Below are positions 47,111 to 56,089 of a stretch of DNA of 64,000 bases, piece by piece. The position numbers were made by a program, and so were the translations under genes. Origin of the DNA: an uncultured Campylobacter sp. (GTDB lineage Bacteria; Campylobacterota; Campylobacteria; Campylobacterales; Campylobacteraceae); contig NZ_CALHVN010000012.1 in NCBI RefSeq assembly GCF_938039245.1, positions 1-64,000 of the forward strand, given 5' to 3'. How positions within the stretch are numbered: position 1 is the first letter of the stretch; every line of letters starts with the position of its first letter. Below the pieces are notes generated by a model, which was not told the origin of the DNA, made no database searches, and worked only from the letters and a program-made list of their open reading frames with translations.

Positions 47111-47885
47111 GGCAAGCGGTAAATTCGGGCGAAAAATCGCACCGCAAAGCAAATTTTACCTTTGCGCGGCTTTGGTTAAATTTAGATGGTTTTGCCAAAA
47201 GCTTAAAATCTGCAAGCGCTAAATTTAAAGAAGCGAAATTTGGGCGTAAAATCGCAGATAAAGCCAGAAAATACGCAAACGGCGCAGGGCGTCAATTCGC
47301 TTTTGCGCTAGCTTGAAATTTAGCCGCTCTTGCTAAAAACTAAAATTTTACGGGACGCTAAATTTAAGCGGCGTTTAGATAAATTTATTCGATTTGCTCG
47401 CGGATCGGTTAAATTTACGCCTGACGGTCGTTTGCGAAAATTACGCCAAAGAGTAAAAACAGAATCTAAATTTAAACGAAAGGAACGCTAGGCGAGGCAA
47501 ATGCTTGCGGGTCGGTTAAATTTGCGCGTAAATCGGGGCGATAAAATACGAGAGGCGAGCGTTAAATTTTGCGCTCAAAGCAAGGTAAAAAGTGGCTTAA
47601 AGCTCGATGAACGCGGAGACGGCTAAAACGCTAAACTGCGGGCGGCGCGAATTTAAACGAAAGCGCAAGAGAAAGCGGCAAATTTTAAAAAACGCGAGAC
47701 TAAAAACCGCGTAAATTTAATAAAAAGCAAGACGAAAAGCCGTAAAATTTAAGCTCGAAGGTTAGATTAAAATTTAGCCGCCTTGCCTAAAATCAATCGC
47801 CACGGCGAAATTTAGCCGCATTTAACGGCTTTGGTTTGCGAGTCGCAAGCCGTAAAAAGCCGCCAAACCGCGCAAAGGAGTTAAA
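47111..47885. other. Long gene-free stretch packed with AAATTT hexamers
   Basis: About 775 bp contain no believable ORF on either strand, no tRNA and no strong hairpin. I count 17 AAATTT hexamers here, far above chance. It may be decayed coding DNA, a spacer with a structural role, or the leader of the DUF3137 gene. Confidence 0.5.
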
Positions 47886-48866
47886 ACGGAGACTTTATTT
47901 ACCTTTATTTTCGTCGGCGCATTCGTAGCGCTTTTTGCACTTCCCGCGGCTTCTAATCTTTTTGCGGCTTTGGGCGAAAAACCCGCCTCAAATTCGCCCG
48001 CGAGCGAGCTTTCGCTGGGGCTAAAAGAGCTAGAAAACGAGCGCGTAATTTTGGTCGCCGCTACCAAAAAAGCAAATTTGATCGGCCTTGGTGCTGGCAT
48101 TTGCGCGGGCGCTGCGATAACGTATCTTTTAGACGCGATTTTCGGCGCTGCGATAGGCGCGCTTGTTTATACTTTTACGGCGATGCTTATCACCGCATCA
48201 AAAAGGCGCGAATTTAGGGCGAATTTTAAGCGCCAAATCATAGAAAAGATCGTAAAAAAGCACGGATTAAATTACGATAAAGACCGCGGGCTGGGGCTTG
48301 ATGATTTTTTTACGATTTACGATTGCAGGGTCGATGAGTGGAACAGCGAGGATCTCATAAGCGGCGATATAGATGGCGTACGCGTCAAATTTAGCGACTT
48401 TTACGCGGCTAAAAAGGTGAAAAAGAAAAATAGCACCGAGACGGTCGTGCTATTTTGGGGCGTGCTTTTTAAGGCGGATTTTAATAAAAAGCTAAGCGCC
48501 GTAACGCAAATCGCATACGCGGGTTCGCGAAATTTAGCCATCTACGGGCAGAAAGCAAATATGGACGACTTGAGATTTGAAGAGAGGTTTAACGTCTATA
48601 CGACCGATCAAATCGGCGCTAGATACGTCCTTACGCCCGCGCTTATGGAGAGATTTCGCGAGCTTTGCGAGAGATTTGGCTGCCCCGTAAACGCCGTTTT
48701 TAAGGACGGTCAAATCTTTATCGCCGTCGAGACCCGGCGCGACGACTTCGAGCCGCAGCTTGGCAAATCGCTAGCGGATGAAGCGACGCTAATCGCCTAT
48801 GAAAGCGAGATAGAAAGCTTTACGCAGATAGTAAAAGAGCTAAATTTAAACCGCAAAATTTGGTAG
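47886..48866 (+). CDS. DUF3137 membrane protein with probable non-canonical start
   Basis: The clear frame from TTG 47970 encodes 298 residues of the DUF3137 type. A charged helix (LGLKELENERVIL) is followed by a hairpin of two transmembrane helices (about 35-75) and a soluble domain with a conserved DEWNSEDLISGDIDGV stretch. In the same frame upstream is a good further helix (LFTFIFVGAFVALFALP) with a perfect AAAGGAG seven bases before ACG at 47886, but no ATG, GTG or TTG. I therefore place the likely start at that ACG (an ATG with one base changed). If that is wrong, TTG 47970 is the start. Function unknown. Confidence 0.65.
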   Translation, partial: TETLFTFIFVGAFVALFALPAASNLFAALGEKPASNSPASELSLGLKELENERVILVAATKKANLIGLGAGICAGAAITYLLDAIFGAAIGALVYTFTAMLITASKRREFRANFKRQIIEKIVKKHGLNYDKDRGLGLDDFFTIYDCRVDEWNSEDLISGDIDGVRVKFSDFYAAKKVKKKNSTETVVLFWGVLFKADFNKKLSAVTQIAYAGSRNLAIYGQKANMDDLRFEERFNVYTTDQIGARYVLTPALMERFRELCERFGCPVNAVFKDGQIFIAVETRRDDFEPQLGKSLADEATLIAYESEIESFTQIVKELNLNRKIW

Positions 48867-48904
48867 CGCGGCAAGCGGTGCGCAAACGAAAACGAAAGGG
48901 AAAA

Positions 48905-50041
48905 ATGTTTGAACTAAATAACGAGCAAAGGGCGTATTTCGGGCTTGATGCAGTGCAACAGAGCTGGGAGCGGGTAGAGTTTGCCGGAGATAGATTTAGA
49001 CATGCTAGCGTGCTGTATTTTGAGGGCGACGTCATCAAAAAGCACGTGGTTTCCACAGACGAGCTTTATGCGGAATACAGCTACGACGAGGCGACTAAGG
49101 GGCGCGAGATATTGCTGCCTAAAACCGCAAAGGGCAAGGAGGCAAAGCTAACGCCCGCAAATTTTGAAAAGCGCACGCCCCTTGGAGTCTATTTATACTC
49201 TAATAAATACAGCCTGCGAATCGCTAGCTTTGCCTCGCAGACCACGTTTTACGACAGCGTATGGGAGAGCGGACACGGACGCAAGATGGATTTTAGAAGC
49301 GAGATAGAGCGCTTTATCGCGCAGTCGGACTCGGATCACGTGCGTAAGATCGAGGAGTTTAAGAAAGCTGGCCGTAAAAATATCAAATTTAAAAGCGGGG
49401 ATTTTTTCCGTTTTAAGCTTGACCGCAACCGCTACGGCTTTGGCAGGGTGATTTTAGACGGGCATAAACTGCGAAAAAGCGGCCTTTTATCGGAAGGCCA
49501 CGCGATGTTAGGCTTTATGGGAAAACCCGTTTTTGTCGAGCTTTTTGCGTATGCGTCGCAGGGCGAAGCAAGCGTGGGCGAGCTGATGTCGCGCCCTAGG
49601 CTGCCTGTGGACGTGATGTTTGACAACGCGCTTTTCTACGGCGAATTTGAAATTTTCGCGCATGAAAAGATTGATGTCTCGCAGCTTGATTTTCCGATGA
49701 GTTTTCACGTTAGCCCCGCGCGGACGTATTTGCAGTGGGGATTTATAGAGATCTGCTCAGACGAGCAAAGCGTGATGAAGGCTGCTTCGCGCGAACTAAA
49801 AGAGCTGATAGAAGAAAATAATTTTAAATTTAACGGCATCGGTTTTAGTCCGCGATACGCGCAGTTTGAGATTGCTGAAATTTTGCGCGGCGAGGAGCTT
49901 GCCTACCAAACAAACGACCTAAGAGACCCCGAGATCGGCTGGGCGAGGCAGGAGCTGATGCGCATTTTCGGACTCGATCCGGCTAAAAGCTACTTTGAGA
50001 ACGCGCAAAGGCTAGGCGTTAAGACGGTTTTGGAGCCGTAA
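48905..50041 (+). CDS. Hypothetical protein with Imm26-like domain
   Basis: This is a protein of about 378 residues starting at ATG 48905. The middle segment KFKSGDFFRFKLDRNRYGFGRVI strongly resembles the Imm26 immunity domain (GDxFxxPLxxxxYGxGRV). Flanking parts are mixed alpha/beta and unrecognised. Imm26 proteins usually protect against polymorphic toxins, but no toxin gene lies next to it. The upstream DUF3137 gene is 38 bp away, so they may share a transcript. Orphan immunity genes are common. Confidence 0.55.
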   Translation: MFELNNEQRAYFGLDAVQQSWERVEFAGDRFRHASVLYFEGDVIKKHVVSTDELYAEYSYDEATKGREILLPKTAKGKEAKLTPANFEKRTPLGVYLYSNKYSLRIASFASQTTFYDSVWESGHGRKMDFRSEIERFIAQSDSDHVRKIEEFKKAGRKNIKFKSGDFFRFKLDRNRYGFGRVILDGHKLRKSGLLSEGHAMLGFMGKPVFVELFAYASQGEASVGELMSRPRLPVDVMFDNALFYGEFEIFAHEKIDVSQLDFPMSFHVSPARTYLQWGFIEICSDEQSVMKAASRELKELIEENNFKFNGIGFSPRYAQFEIAEILRGEELAYQTNDLRDPEIGWARQELMRIFGLDPAKSYFENAQRLGVKTVLEP

Positions 50042-50049
50042 AGCTTGCG

Positions 50050-50592
50050 TTAGATGATATCAAGGATGGCCATTATAACTTCTTGATTTTCTATTTTGAC
50101 GGTAGTACTTTTTCTTTTTTCGTCTTCGATAGCGTTTTTAATGATATCCGGAAGCGAGCCGTATTCAAAGCTTTTTAGGATTTTTACTTTTCTTAAAAAT
50201 CCTATATCCGCCTCGCCGAAGAACGGAATGTCTTTTTTCGTATTAATAATATCGTCCTTAACGACTTGAACGAAATATACTTCGTTGCCAAATTGCTTCG
50301 TTAGCGGTATCATCAAAATATCGCCGTCGCGCATATCAAAAACGAAGTGCCTTATGTTATTTACGGTTATCTGATTGTAGCTCCAATCTTTATAAGCTTT
50401 ATCCATGTACTCTCTGATGCATTTATCTTTGTTCTCTACGGTATCGTTTATGTTGATTTTATCCGCAGAAAACTCGCCCGCAAAATCGCTATAACCGGTT
50501 CCTACAAAGCCCATTTTAGCCATGATGTTTAGGCAATCCCGTTCGTTTAGCCTATCATTAGCCGGGTTAATTTTATGTTGAAAAAACTGCAT
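50050..50592 (-). CDS. Hypothetical protein, 180 residues
   Basis: I start this at the Met of MQFFQHKIN (50592), which has AAGGAG before it; the frame is open 15 codons more. The centre reads VFDMRDGDILMIPLTKQFGNEVYFVQVV, followed by FLRKVKIL. This is a strand pattern like the PUA/EVE-type sensor modules seen at the N-terminus of some restriction-linked proteins. I cannot confirm that. It converges on the Imm26-like gene with eight bases between stops. Confidence 0.5.
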   Translation of the reverse strand: MQFFQHKINPANDRLNERDCLNIMAKMGFVGTGYSDFAGEFSADKININDTVENKDKCIREYMDKAYKDWSYNQITVNNIRHFVFDMRDGDILMIPLTKQFGNEVYFVQVVKDDIINTKKDIPFFGEADIGFLRKVKILKSFEYGSLPDIIKNAIEDEKRKSTTVKIENQEVIMAILDII

Positions 50593-50790
50593 TTCGTCTC
50601 CTTGGGTTAAATTTAGAATAAGCGTAATTTTAGCCAAAGTTAGTTTAAAATATAATTGGATTTATATTTAGCTCGGCATTGGCGCCGTAAAATCATGTTA
50701 CGGTACAAAAAGAGTAAATTTAAGATAATTCTGGATAGATTAAATTTAAAAAATGCGTAGTCGCGCTTCTACTTTTTTAGCAAACCTTGT

Positions 50791-51510
50791 TCAAGGTAAT
50801 TTACTATAAAATTTTAAAATTTCGTCGTAGCACAGATGAAACTCGCAGCCGAAAGCGGAGATTTTTCTATCTGCATGAAAGTGCCCGAAGTACCATTTCT
50901 CGGGCTTCGCAAGCTCAAAAATCCGCTCTAACATATCCGTAGTCGGATCGTAAATCGCTCCGCCGCCTAAAAACAGATCGCTAAGCGCAGACATCAAAAA
51001 AGTAGGCGCCGTGTGGCTTAGCACTGCGTCTATCTTGCCGCCCGCGCTCTTAAAACGAGCTAGATTGCTAAGCGCGAAATTTAGCTCGCTCTGGCTTGGG
51101 ATTTCGGCGTCCCAGTAGTTTACGTTTAGCCTGCGCCAAGCCCTGTCGATACTAAACGCCCCGCCGAAAGCTAGAAAATTTCGCCCGTCTATCTCGTAAA
51201 TTTCGCCGCGCCTAAGCCAAAATAAATTCTCCCCTCCGACGCCTACCTTGCCGCCGAATTTTTCCTCGGTCGGCAGGCCGTAGAGCAGGTCGAAATTTTC
51301 GTGGTTACCGTCGATAAAAAGTAGCGTATACGGCAGTCTGCCCAGCCGCTCTCTAACGAGCCGCTCGTTTGGCGTATCGCTAAAAAATAGACCAAAATCC
51401 CCAAGCACGACCACGTAGTCCTCGCGCGTAAAATTTTGGCTCAAAAAGGCCTTGTTCGTGATTTTGTGAAGCTCAGCGCTTCCGTGCGTATCGCCGCAAA
51501 GGTATATCAT
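50791..51510 (-). CDS. Calcineurin-like metallophosphoesterase
   Basis: This is a protein of about 239 residues. The five metallophosphatase motifs are visible: YLCGDTHG (D-x-H), VVLGDFGLFF (GD), FIDGNHENFD (GNHE), VLSHTAP (H) and YFGHFHAD (GHxH). The frame is open 119 codons further upstream, but the family starts right before MIYLCGDTHG, at 51510 after AAAAAGAG, so I use that. The substrate is unknown. Such enzymes act on phosphoproteins, nucleotides or nucleic acids. Confidence 0.85.
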   Translation of the reverse strand: MIYLCGDTHGSAELHKITNKAFLSQNFTREDYVVVLGDFGLFFSDTPNERLVRERLGRLPYTLLFIDGNHENFDLLYGLPTEEKFGGKVGVGGENLFWLRRGEIYEIDGRNFLAFGGAFSIDRAWRRLNVNYWDAEIPSQSELNFALSNLARFKSAGGKIDAVLSHTAPTFLMSALSDLFLGGGAIYDPTTDMLERIFELAKPEKWYFGHFHADRKISAFGCEFHLCYDEILKFYSKLP

Positions 51511-52311
51511 TTTTTCTCTTTTTGATTTAAATTTTAGCGCGATTTTAGCTAAATTCGGGCGAAATTTAACTTTGCGGTAGATGAAGTCAAAAATCGCCGT
51601 CTTGTTTGCTGCAAATCCTGCGCAATCGTTTGCGTCTTTGTTGTGCGGTCTTTGCAGGCGCGCTAAATTTAGCAAATGCAAGCCGCGTTTAATAAACTTG
51701 GCGCAACCGTCGGACGGTTTGGAGCTTTTGCGCGCTTGTAGTGTTTTGCCTGAGATTGGAGCGGTTAAGTCGTTAAATTTAAGAGCGACTTGCAAAAAAG
51801 CGGTAGCCCGGTTCGTAAAATCAAAATTTAGTTTAGCAATTTGCGTTATTTTGCGATTTTGTCGCAAAATTTAGCCGTTTTATTCAAATTTAGCGCGCCT
51901 TTGGCTACCGTTTAAGCTACGGCGTTTGCAACCTACTTGCTTTGATGCTTAGCACGTTGCAGCCTAAGATAAAGCTTAAGTCTCTGCGGTATTTACGGCG
52001 AGCAATTTTGCGTTGCTTCTATCATGGTTTCGGCGCCGTTTTTTGGCTTTACTAGCCAAATTTCGGCTTGATTTAGCGTAGATTCGGCTGATACGGCAAA
52101 TTTGCATGTTTTTAATTTTTTCGTACGGCGCAAGCATGGAGACGGCCTAACTTTCTGGCGGACTTAGCCCGGCCGCCGGCTTGCTTTTTATTGTAAGGTT
52201 TGTGGGGGTTAGAGCGCAGATGCTTTAGCGCTTGTTAGAGGCTTTTATCCGTCTTCTAGGTACCCAGATCTAAAGACGGATTTTAGCCGGCGCAAATTTA
52301 TACTTTTTGTA
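51511..52311. other. Long gene-free stretch
   Basis: About 800 bp without a credible gene. A perfect nine-base-pair hairpin (ATCCGTCTT at 52247-52255 with AAGACGGAT at 52273-52281, followed by TTTAG) near the right end may be a terminator. Otherwise only scattered AAATTT motifs and short frames are present. Confidence 0.5.
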
Positions 52312-52707
52312 CTATTTTTCGCAGTCTTTTGCAGTTAGCTCTACTTTACTGAAAAGTGCGCCGCTTGGTAAACGATAGTTCATCACGATACTTTTTGCTT
52401 TTTGTAGTAGCATAAGGGTATTTTTATCAGAGCAGAATTCTTCCGTCAAAAGCTCTTTCATGCTAGACGCAAATTCTTTTTCATATTCGTCCGAGATGGT
52501 TTCCCAGTCTATGTTTTTCGAATTTTTAAAGACGTATTCGTAGGCGATTACCTCGTCTTTGCAGCTTACTTCGGTAGCCTTTATGTTTTCGTCTTCCATT
52601 TGATTTAACGCTGATTTGCCGCCGATGACGGCTAGTCTTAGATACGGACTACACTCCGCGCCAGCCAGAGCTAGTACAAGAGCGCAAATGAGACAAATTT
52701 TTCTCAT
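52312..52707 (-). CDS. Small secreted protein, unknown
   Basis: This is a 131-residue protein with a Sec signal peptide (about 1-17, ending LAGAEC). The Cys could be a lipidation site, but the spacing is not an ideal lipobox. The mature part is acidic and helical with three further Cys (VSCKDE, EEFCSDK, AKDCEK). No family is recognised. The start overlaps the infC stop by four bases, so it is translated from the infC transcript. Confidence 0.6.
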   Translation of the reverse strand: MRKICLICALVLALAGAECSPYLRLAVIGGKSALNQMEDENIKATEVSCKDEVIAYEYVFKNSKNIDWETISDEYEKEFASSMKELLTEEFCSDKNTLMLLQKAKSIVMNYRLPSGALFSKVELTAKDCEK

Positions 52708-53219
52708 CTTTTTGGCGTTACCAGCATATTTACGTAGCGACCTTCTAGTAGCGGCTCTTTATCGCGGTCGGAGACGTCTTTTACCATCTCCCAGACTTTT
52801 TGTAGCATCGCGACGCCCGCTTCTGGATTGCTCATCTCGCGACCTTTTAGAAATACGCGAAATTTGACGTGTTTGCCGTCCTCTAGAAACTCAAGCGCAT
52901 GCTTGACTTTGTAGTTGATGTCGTTTTGAGCGATTTTGACGGAGAGTTTGATCTCTTTGACTTCGATAGTTTTTTGCTTTTTCTTGGCCTCTTTTTGCTT
53001 TTTTTCCTGCTGGTAGCGGAATTTGCCGTAGTCCATTATTTTGCAAACGGGAGGTTTGGCATCAGGTGCGATTAGCACTAAATCAAGCCCCATTTTCTCG
53101 GCTATTTTCAAGGCCTCTACTTTTGGGATGACGCCGTATGCGGTGCCGTCGTCTCCCACGCATCTTACTTCGCTCGCTCTGATATCTTCGTTGAGCAACA
53201 CTTCGTTTTCTTTAGCCAA
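52704..53219 (-). CDS. infC: Translation initiation factor IF-3
   Basis: This 171-residue factor binds the 30S subunit, checks the start codon and prevents subunit joining. Domain order and sequence are typical: [30 protein letters not shown], a Lys-rich linker and C-domain ISVxIA...HALEFL-like segments. The start is TTG at 53219 after AAGGA. Non-AUG starts are common for infC, because IF-3 discriminates against them and so limits its own synthesis. It lies downstream of thrS on the same strand. Confidence 0.95.
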   Translation of the reverse strand: MAKENEVLLNEDIRASEVRCVGDDGTAYGVIPKVEALKIAEKMGLDLVLIAPDAKPPVCKIMDYGKFRYQQEKKQKEAKKKQKTIEVKEIKLSVKIAQNDINYKVKHALEFLEDGKHVKFRVFLKGREMSNPEAGVAMLQKVWEMVKDVSDRDKEPLLEGRYVNMLVTPKR

Positions 53220-53391
53220 TTAGTTTTTTCCTTTAAGTTGAAATTTGTTGATTATATCCAAAAATATTGTGTTTTTATTGTATTTTTCGTAGAAATTTAT
53301 TGCGCTGTGACAATTTTTGCAGATTTTGGTAAAAGCCAGGCTTAGCATAAAGCCGTGCCTAGCTCAAATTTAGCGGATTTTAGTCCGTATT

Positions 53392-55212
53392 TCAAAAACT
53401 TACCTCGGCGAGTTTTGATTTTAGAAGCCCTACGAATTCGTCCAGCTTCATATCTTTTTGTTCTCTAGTCGTGCGGTCGCGCAGAGCGATGGCGCTATTT
53501 GTCACTTCGTTGTCGCCAAGTACGGCTATCATCGGCACGCGCTGTTTTTCTGCGGTGCGGATGCGTTTGTTTAGACTCTCGTTTTTGCTTGCGATTTCGC
53601 TGTCTACGCCGATTTTGCGTAGCTCTTTGGCGACGGTTTTAGCGTAGTCTAGGTGCGCGTCGCTAATCGGCACGATGACTACTTGCGTCGGAGCGATGAA
53701 AAACGGCAGCTCGCCGCCGGTGTGCTCGATCAAAATGCCGATAAACCTCTCAAAGCTTCCCAGTAGCGCGCGGTGTAGCATGACGGGTTGCTGGCGTTCG
53801 TTATTTGCGTCGATGTAGCCCAGATCAAAGCGCTCAGGCAGGTTAAAATCGACCTGGATCGTGCCGCACTGCCATTTTCGCTTCAATGCATCGGTGATTT
53901 TGATGTCGATTTTTGGACCGTAGAATGCGCCGCCGCCCTCGTCGATACCGTATTTAAAGCCGTTTTCATCAAGCGCTTCTTTTAGAGCTTTTGTCGCCGT
54001 TTCCCAAATTTCGTCCCCGCCGATAGCTTTTGCAGGCTTGGTCGAAATCTCCATCTCGTAGTGGAAGCCGAAATTTTCCATTATTTTGCCGGCAAATTTT
54101 AAAATTTCTAAGATATTTTCTTTGATTTGGCTTGGCATACAAAAGATGTGCGAGTCGTCCTGGGCAAATTCGCGCACTCTAAAAAGTCCGTGTAAAACGC
54201 CGCTTTTTTCGTGGCGATGCACGACGCCGTATTCGAAAAATTTAAGCGGCAAATCGCGGTACGAGCGGATGTCTGACTGATAGACCTTGATGTGACCGAC
54301 GCAGTTCATCGGCTTTATGCCGTATTCTGCCTCGTCGATCGTCGTAAAGTACATATTTTCTTTATAGTTTGCGTAGTGGCCGCTCTTTTTCCACACGTCG
54401 GCTTTTAGTAGCTCAGGACCTCTAACCGGCTCGTAGCCTCGGTCGCGGTGTGCTTTATATAAAATTTGCTCGAGTTTGGAGCGTAAACGTCCGCCGTTTG
54501 GTAGCCAGATCGGTAGGCCGCCGCCGACCTCTTCGTCGAAGGTAAATAACTTCATCTCCACGCCAAGCTTCCTGTGGTCGCGTTTTTTGGCCTCTTCGAT
54601 GATGCGGATGTGCTCTTTTAGACTCTCTTTGTCGGCAAATGCCGTGCCGTAGATGCGGTTTATCATCTCGCGCGTTTCGTCGCCGCCCAGATACGCGCCG
54701 GCTACACGCGTTAGTTTAAAAAATCTTAAAAATTTGGTATTTGGCAAGTGCGGTCCGCGGCACAAATCCTCGAAATTTCCCTGCTTGTAGCTGCTGACTT
54801 CGCCTTCTGGGATGCGTTTTAGCACCTCTTGTTTTAGCTCGTCGTCTTTAAATTTATCGCTCATAAAGGCTTTTGTGGAGCTTGCTTTGACGATGTCAAG
54901 TTTAGCTTCAGCGAGTTCTTTCATCTTGGCCTCTATCGCCGCTAGATCTTCGTCGCTAAGCTTGCTGTTGGCATCATCAACCTTAAAATCATAATAAAAT
55001 CCGTCCTCGACGTTTGGTCCGACGAAAAATTTAGCCTGCGGATAAAGCTCTTTGATCGCCTGCGCCATGAGGTGCGCACAGGAGTGCCTGATGACGTTTA
55101 GCGCGTCGGGGGAGTTGTCAAAATAAATCGGTTCTGCGGCGTTTTCTCGCCCGTTGATACTCTGAGTATCGACTATGTTTCCATCCAGTTTGTATGCGAT
55201 GATATCGCTCAT
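53392..55212 (-). CDS. thrS: Threonyl-tRNA synthetase
   Basis: This is a 606-residue class II synthetase. The editing domain starts at RHSCAHLMAQA. The catalytic motifs are PMNCVGH (zinc Cys), HRHEKSGVLHGLFRVREF (motif 2, zinc His) and MLHRALLGSFERF (motif 3). The anticodon-binding domain forms the C-terminus. Only about 40 residues precede the editing domain, so the N-terminal TGS domain of larger ThrS is missing or vestigial, consistent with the shorter ThrS of Campylobacterota. It charges tRNA-Thr. Confidence 0.95.
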   Translation of the reverse strand: MSDIIAYKLDGNIVDTQSINGRENAAEPIYFDNSPDALNVIRHSCAHLMAQAIKELYPQAKFFVGPNVEDGFYYDFKVDDANSKLSDEDLAAIEAKMKELAEAKLDIVKASSTKAFMSDKFKDDELKQEVLKRIPEGEVSSYKQGNFEDLCRGPHLPNTKFLRFFKLTRVAGAYLGGDETREMINRIYGTAFADKESLKEHIRIIEEAKKRDHRKLGVEMKLFTFDEEVGGGLPIWLPNGGRLRSKLEQILYKAHRDRGYEPVRGPELLKADVWKKSGHYANYKENMYFTTIDEAEYGIKPMNCVGHIKVYQSDIRSYRDLPLKFFEYGVVHRHEKSGVLHGLFRVREFAQDDSHIFCMPSQIKENILEILKFAGKIMENFGFHYEMEISTKPAKAIGGDEIWETATKALKEALDENGFKYGIDEGGGAFYGPKIDIKITDALKRKWQCGTIQVDFNLPERFDLGYIDANNERQQPVMLHRALLGSFERFIGILIEHTGGELPFFIAPTQVVIVPISDAHLDYAKTVAKELRKIGVDSEIASKNESLNKRIRTAEKQRVPMIAVLGDNEVTNSAIALRDRTTREQKDMKLDEFVGLLKSKLAEVSF

Positions 55213-55671
55213 TTTGCGTCCTTTTTATCGAAACATCTTTCTTACGCTGAAAGAATTGGGCTTGATTTTAGCCAAATTGTTTTTAAGCTTTACTTAATGT
55301 TTTATTTGATTTGGGTTTAAACGGCGGTCAAATTTGAGTTTTGAATATAACAAAATATATTGATTAAATTTTAAATATTGCCAAATCGGTAATATTCTCA
55401 ATATAATTTATTATATTTTAAGAAAACTATCACTAATATTTCATCGAATGAATCATGCATTTATCTCGTCTTTGCATTGTTTTGATTCATTTTTCTCCCA
55501 AATTGCGCAAAGGAGTGGTTGCCTTTGCGCCTTGATCATTGAAATTTTACTTCAAGAAAAAACATAATATACTTTTAGCTTTAGTAGGCAAATTTGACGA
55601 AAATTTAGCGTTTGGATTTACGGCGCGAAAGATAAAGCAAATTTGAAAATTTGAATCCGAAAGAAGCGAAA
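55213..55671. other. Gene-free stretch upstream of thrS
   Basis: About 460 bp of AT-rich DNA between thrS and tRNA-Val. It contains the thrS promoter, presumably near 55330-55420. I see no T-box element and no ORF. No other RNA gene is evident. Confidence 0.5.
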
Positions 55672-55747
55672 TGGTGGCCCCGAATGGACTCGAACCATCG
55701 ACCACTACCATGTCAAGGTAGTGCTCTACCAACTGAGCTACGGGACC
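55672..55747 (-). tRNA. tRNA-Val (anticodon GAC)
   Basis: On the minus strand the cloverleaf is complete. The acceptor stem is GGTCCCG with CGGGGCC, the D-loop contains AGTTGGTAGA, and the anticodon arm CTACC-TTGACAT-GGTAG gives GAC. The T-loop is GGTTCGAGTCC. CCA is encoded. It is 76 bases long. GAC reads GUC and GUU valine codons. Confidence 0.95.
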
Positions 55748-56089
55748 GAACTGCGAATAAATTAAAAAATGTAAATTTATCTAAAATTACATTGAAGTTT
55801 GCTTAAATTTTAGATTTATCTGAAGTTTTGAAATGAAATTCGGCTAAAAGATCCCTTTTGAAATTTAAGGCAAATAAATATAAGTTACATAAAAATTATA
55901 TTTTAAATAAAAATAATCAAAAAAATTAAAATAATTTTCGTAAAAAAATTAGGAAAAATCATAAAATGTTTCAAATTTTCCCTAAATTTAGGGATTTATA
56001 AAATAGAACAAATTTTTAATAAAACTCATAGTAAACTCACGATATTATAACTATAATGCTATTACGATATTTCATCCAAAGGAGGACGT
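55748..56089. other. AT-rich promoter region upstream of the flavoprotein gene
   Basis: About 340 bp without a gene and with very high AT content around 55850-55990. This is consistent with a regulated promoter for the downstream respiratory genes and the upstream region of tRNA-Val. Confidence 0.5.
56052..56057 (+). promoter_or_regulatory. -10 box of the flavoprotein gene
   Basis: TATAAT lies 38 bases before the ATG at 56090 and is followed by a strong AAAGGAGG Shine-Dalgarno at 56078-56085, predicting high expression. Confidence 0.6.

Noticed and set aside
51581..51874. 97-residue plus-strand ORF upstream of the metallophosphoesterase, and the 119-codon upstream extension of that enzyme
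   Set aside because: Both run through Phe/Lys/Leu-rich AAATTT-containing intergenic DNA without motifs. The enzyme fold clearly begins at 51510.
55547..55732. 61-residue ORF across the tRNA-Val gene
   Set aside because: It reads through the tRNA sequence, so it is an accident of the RNA gene.
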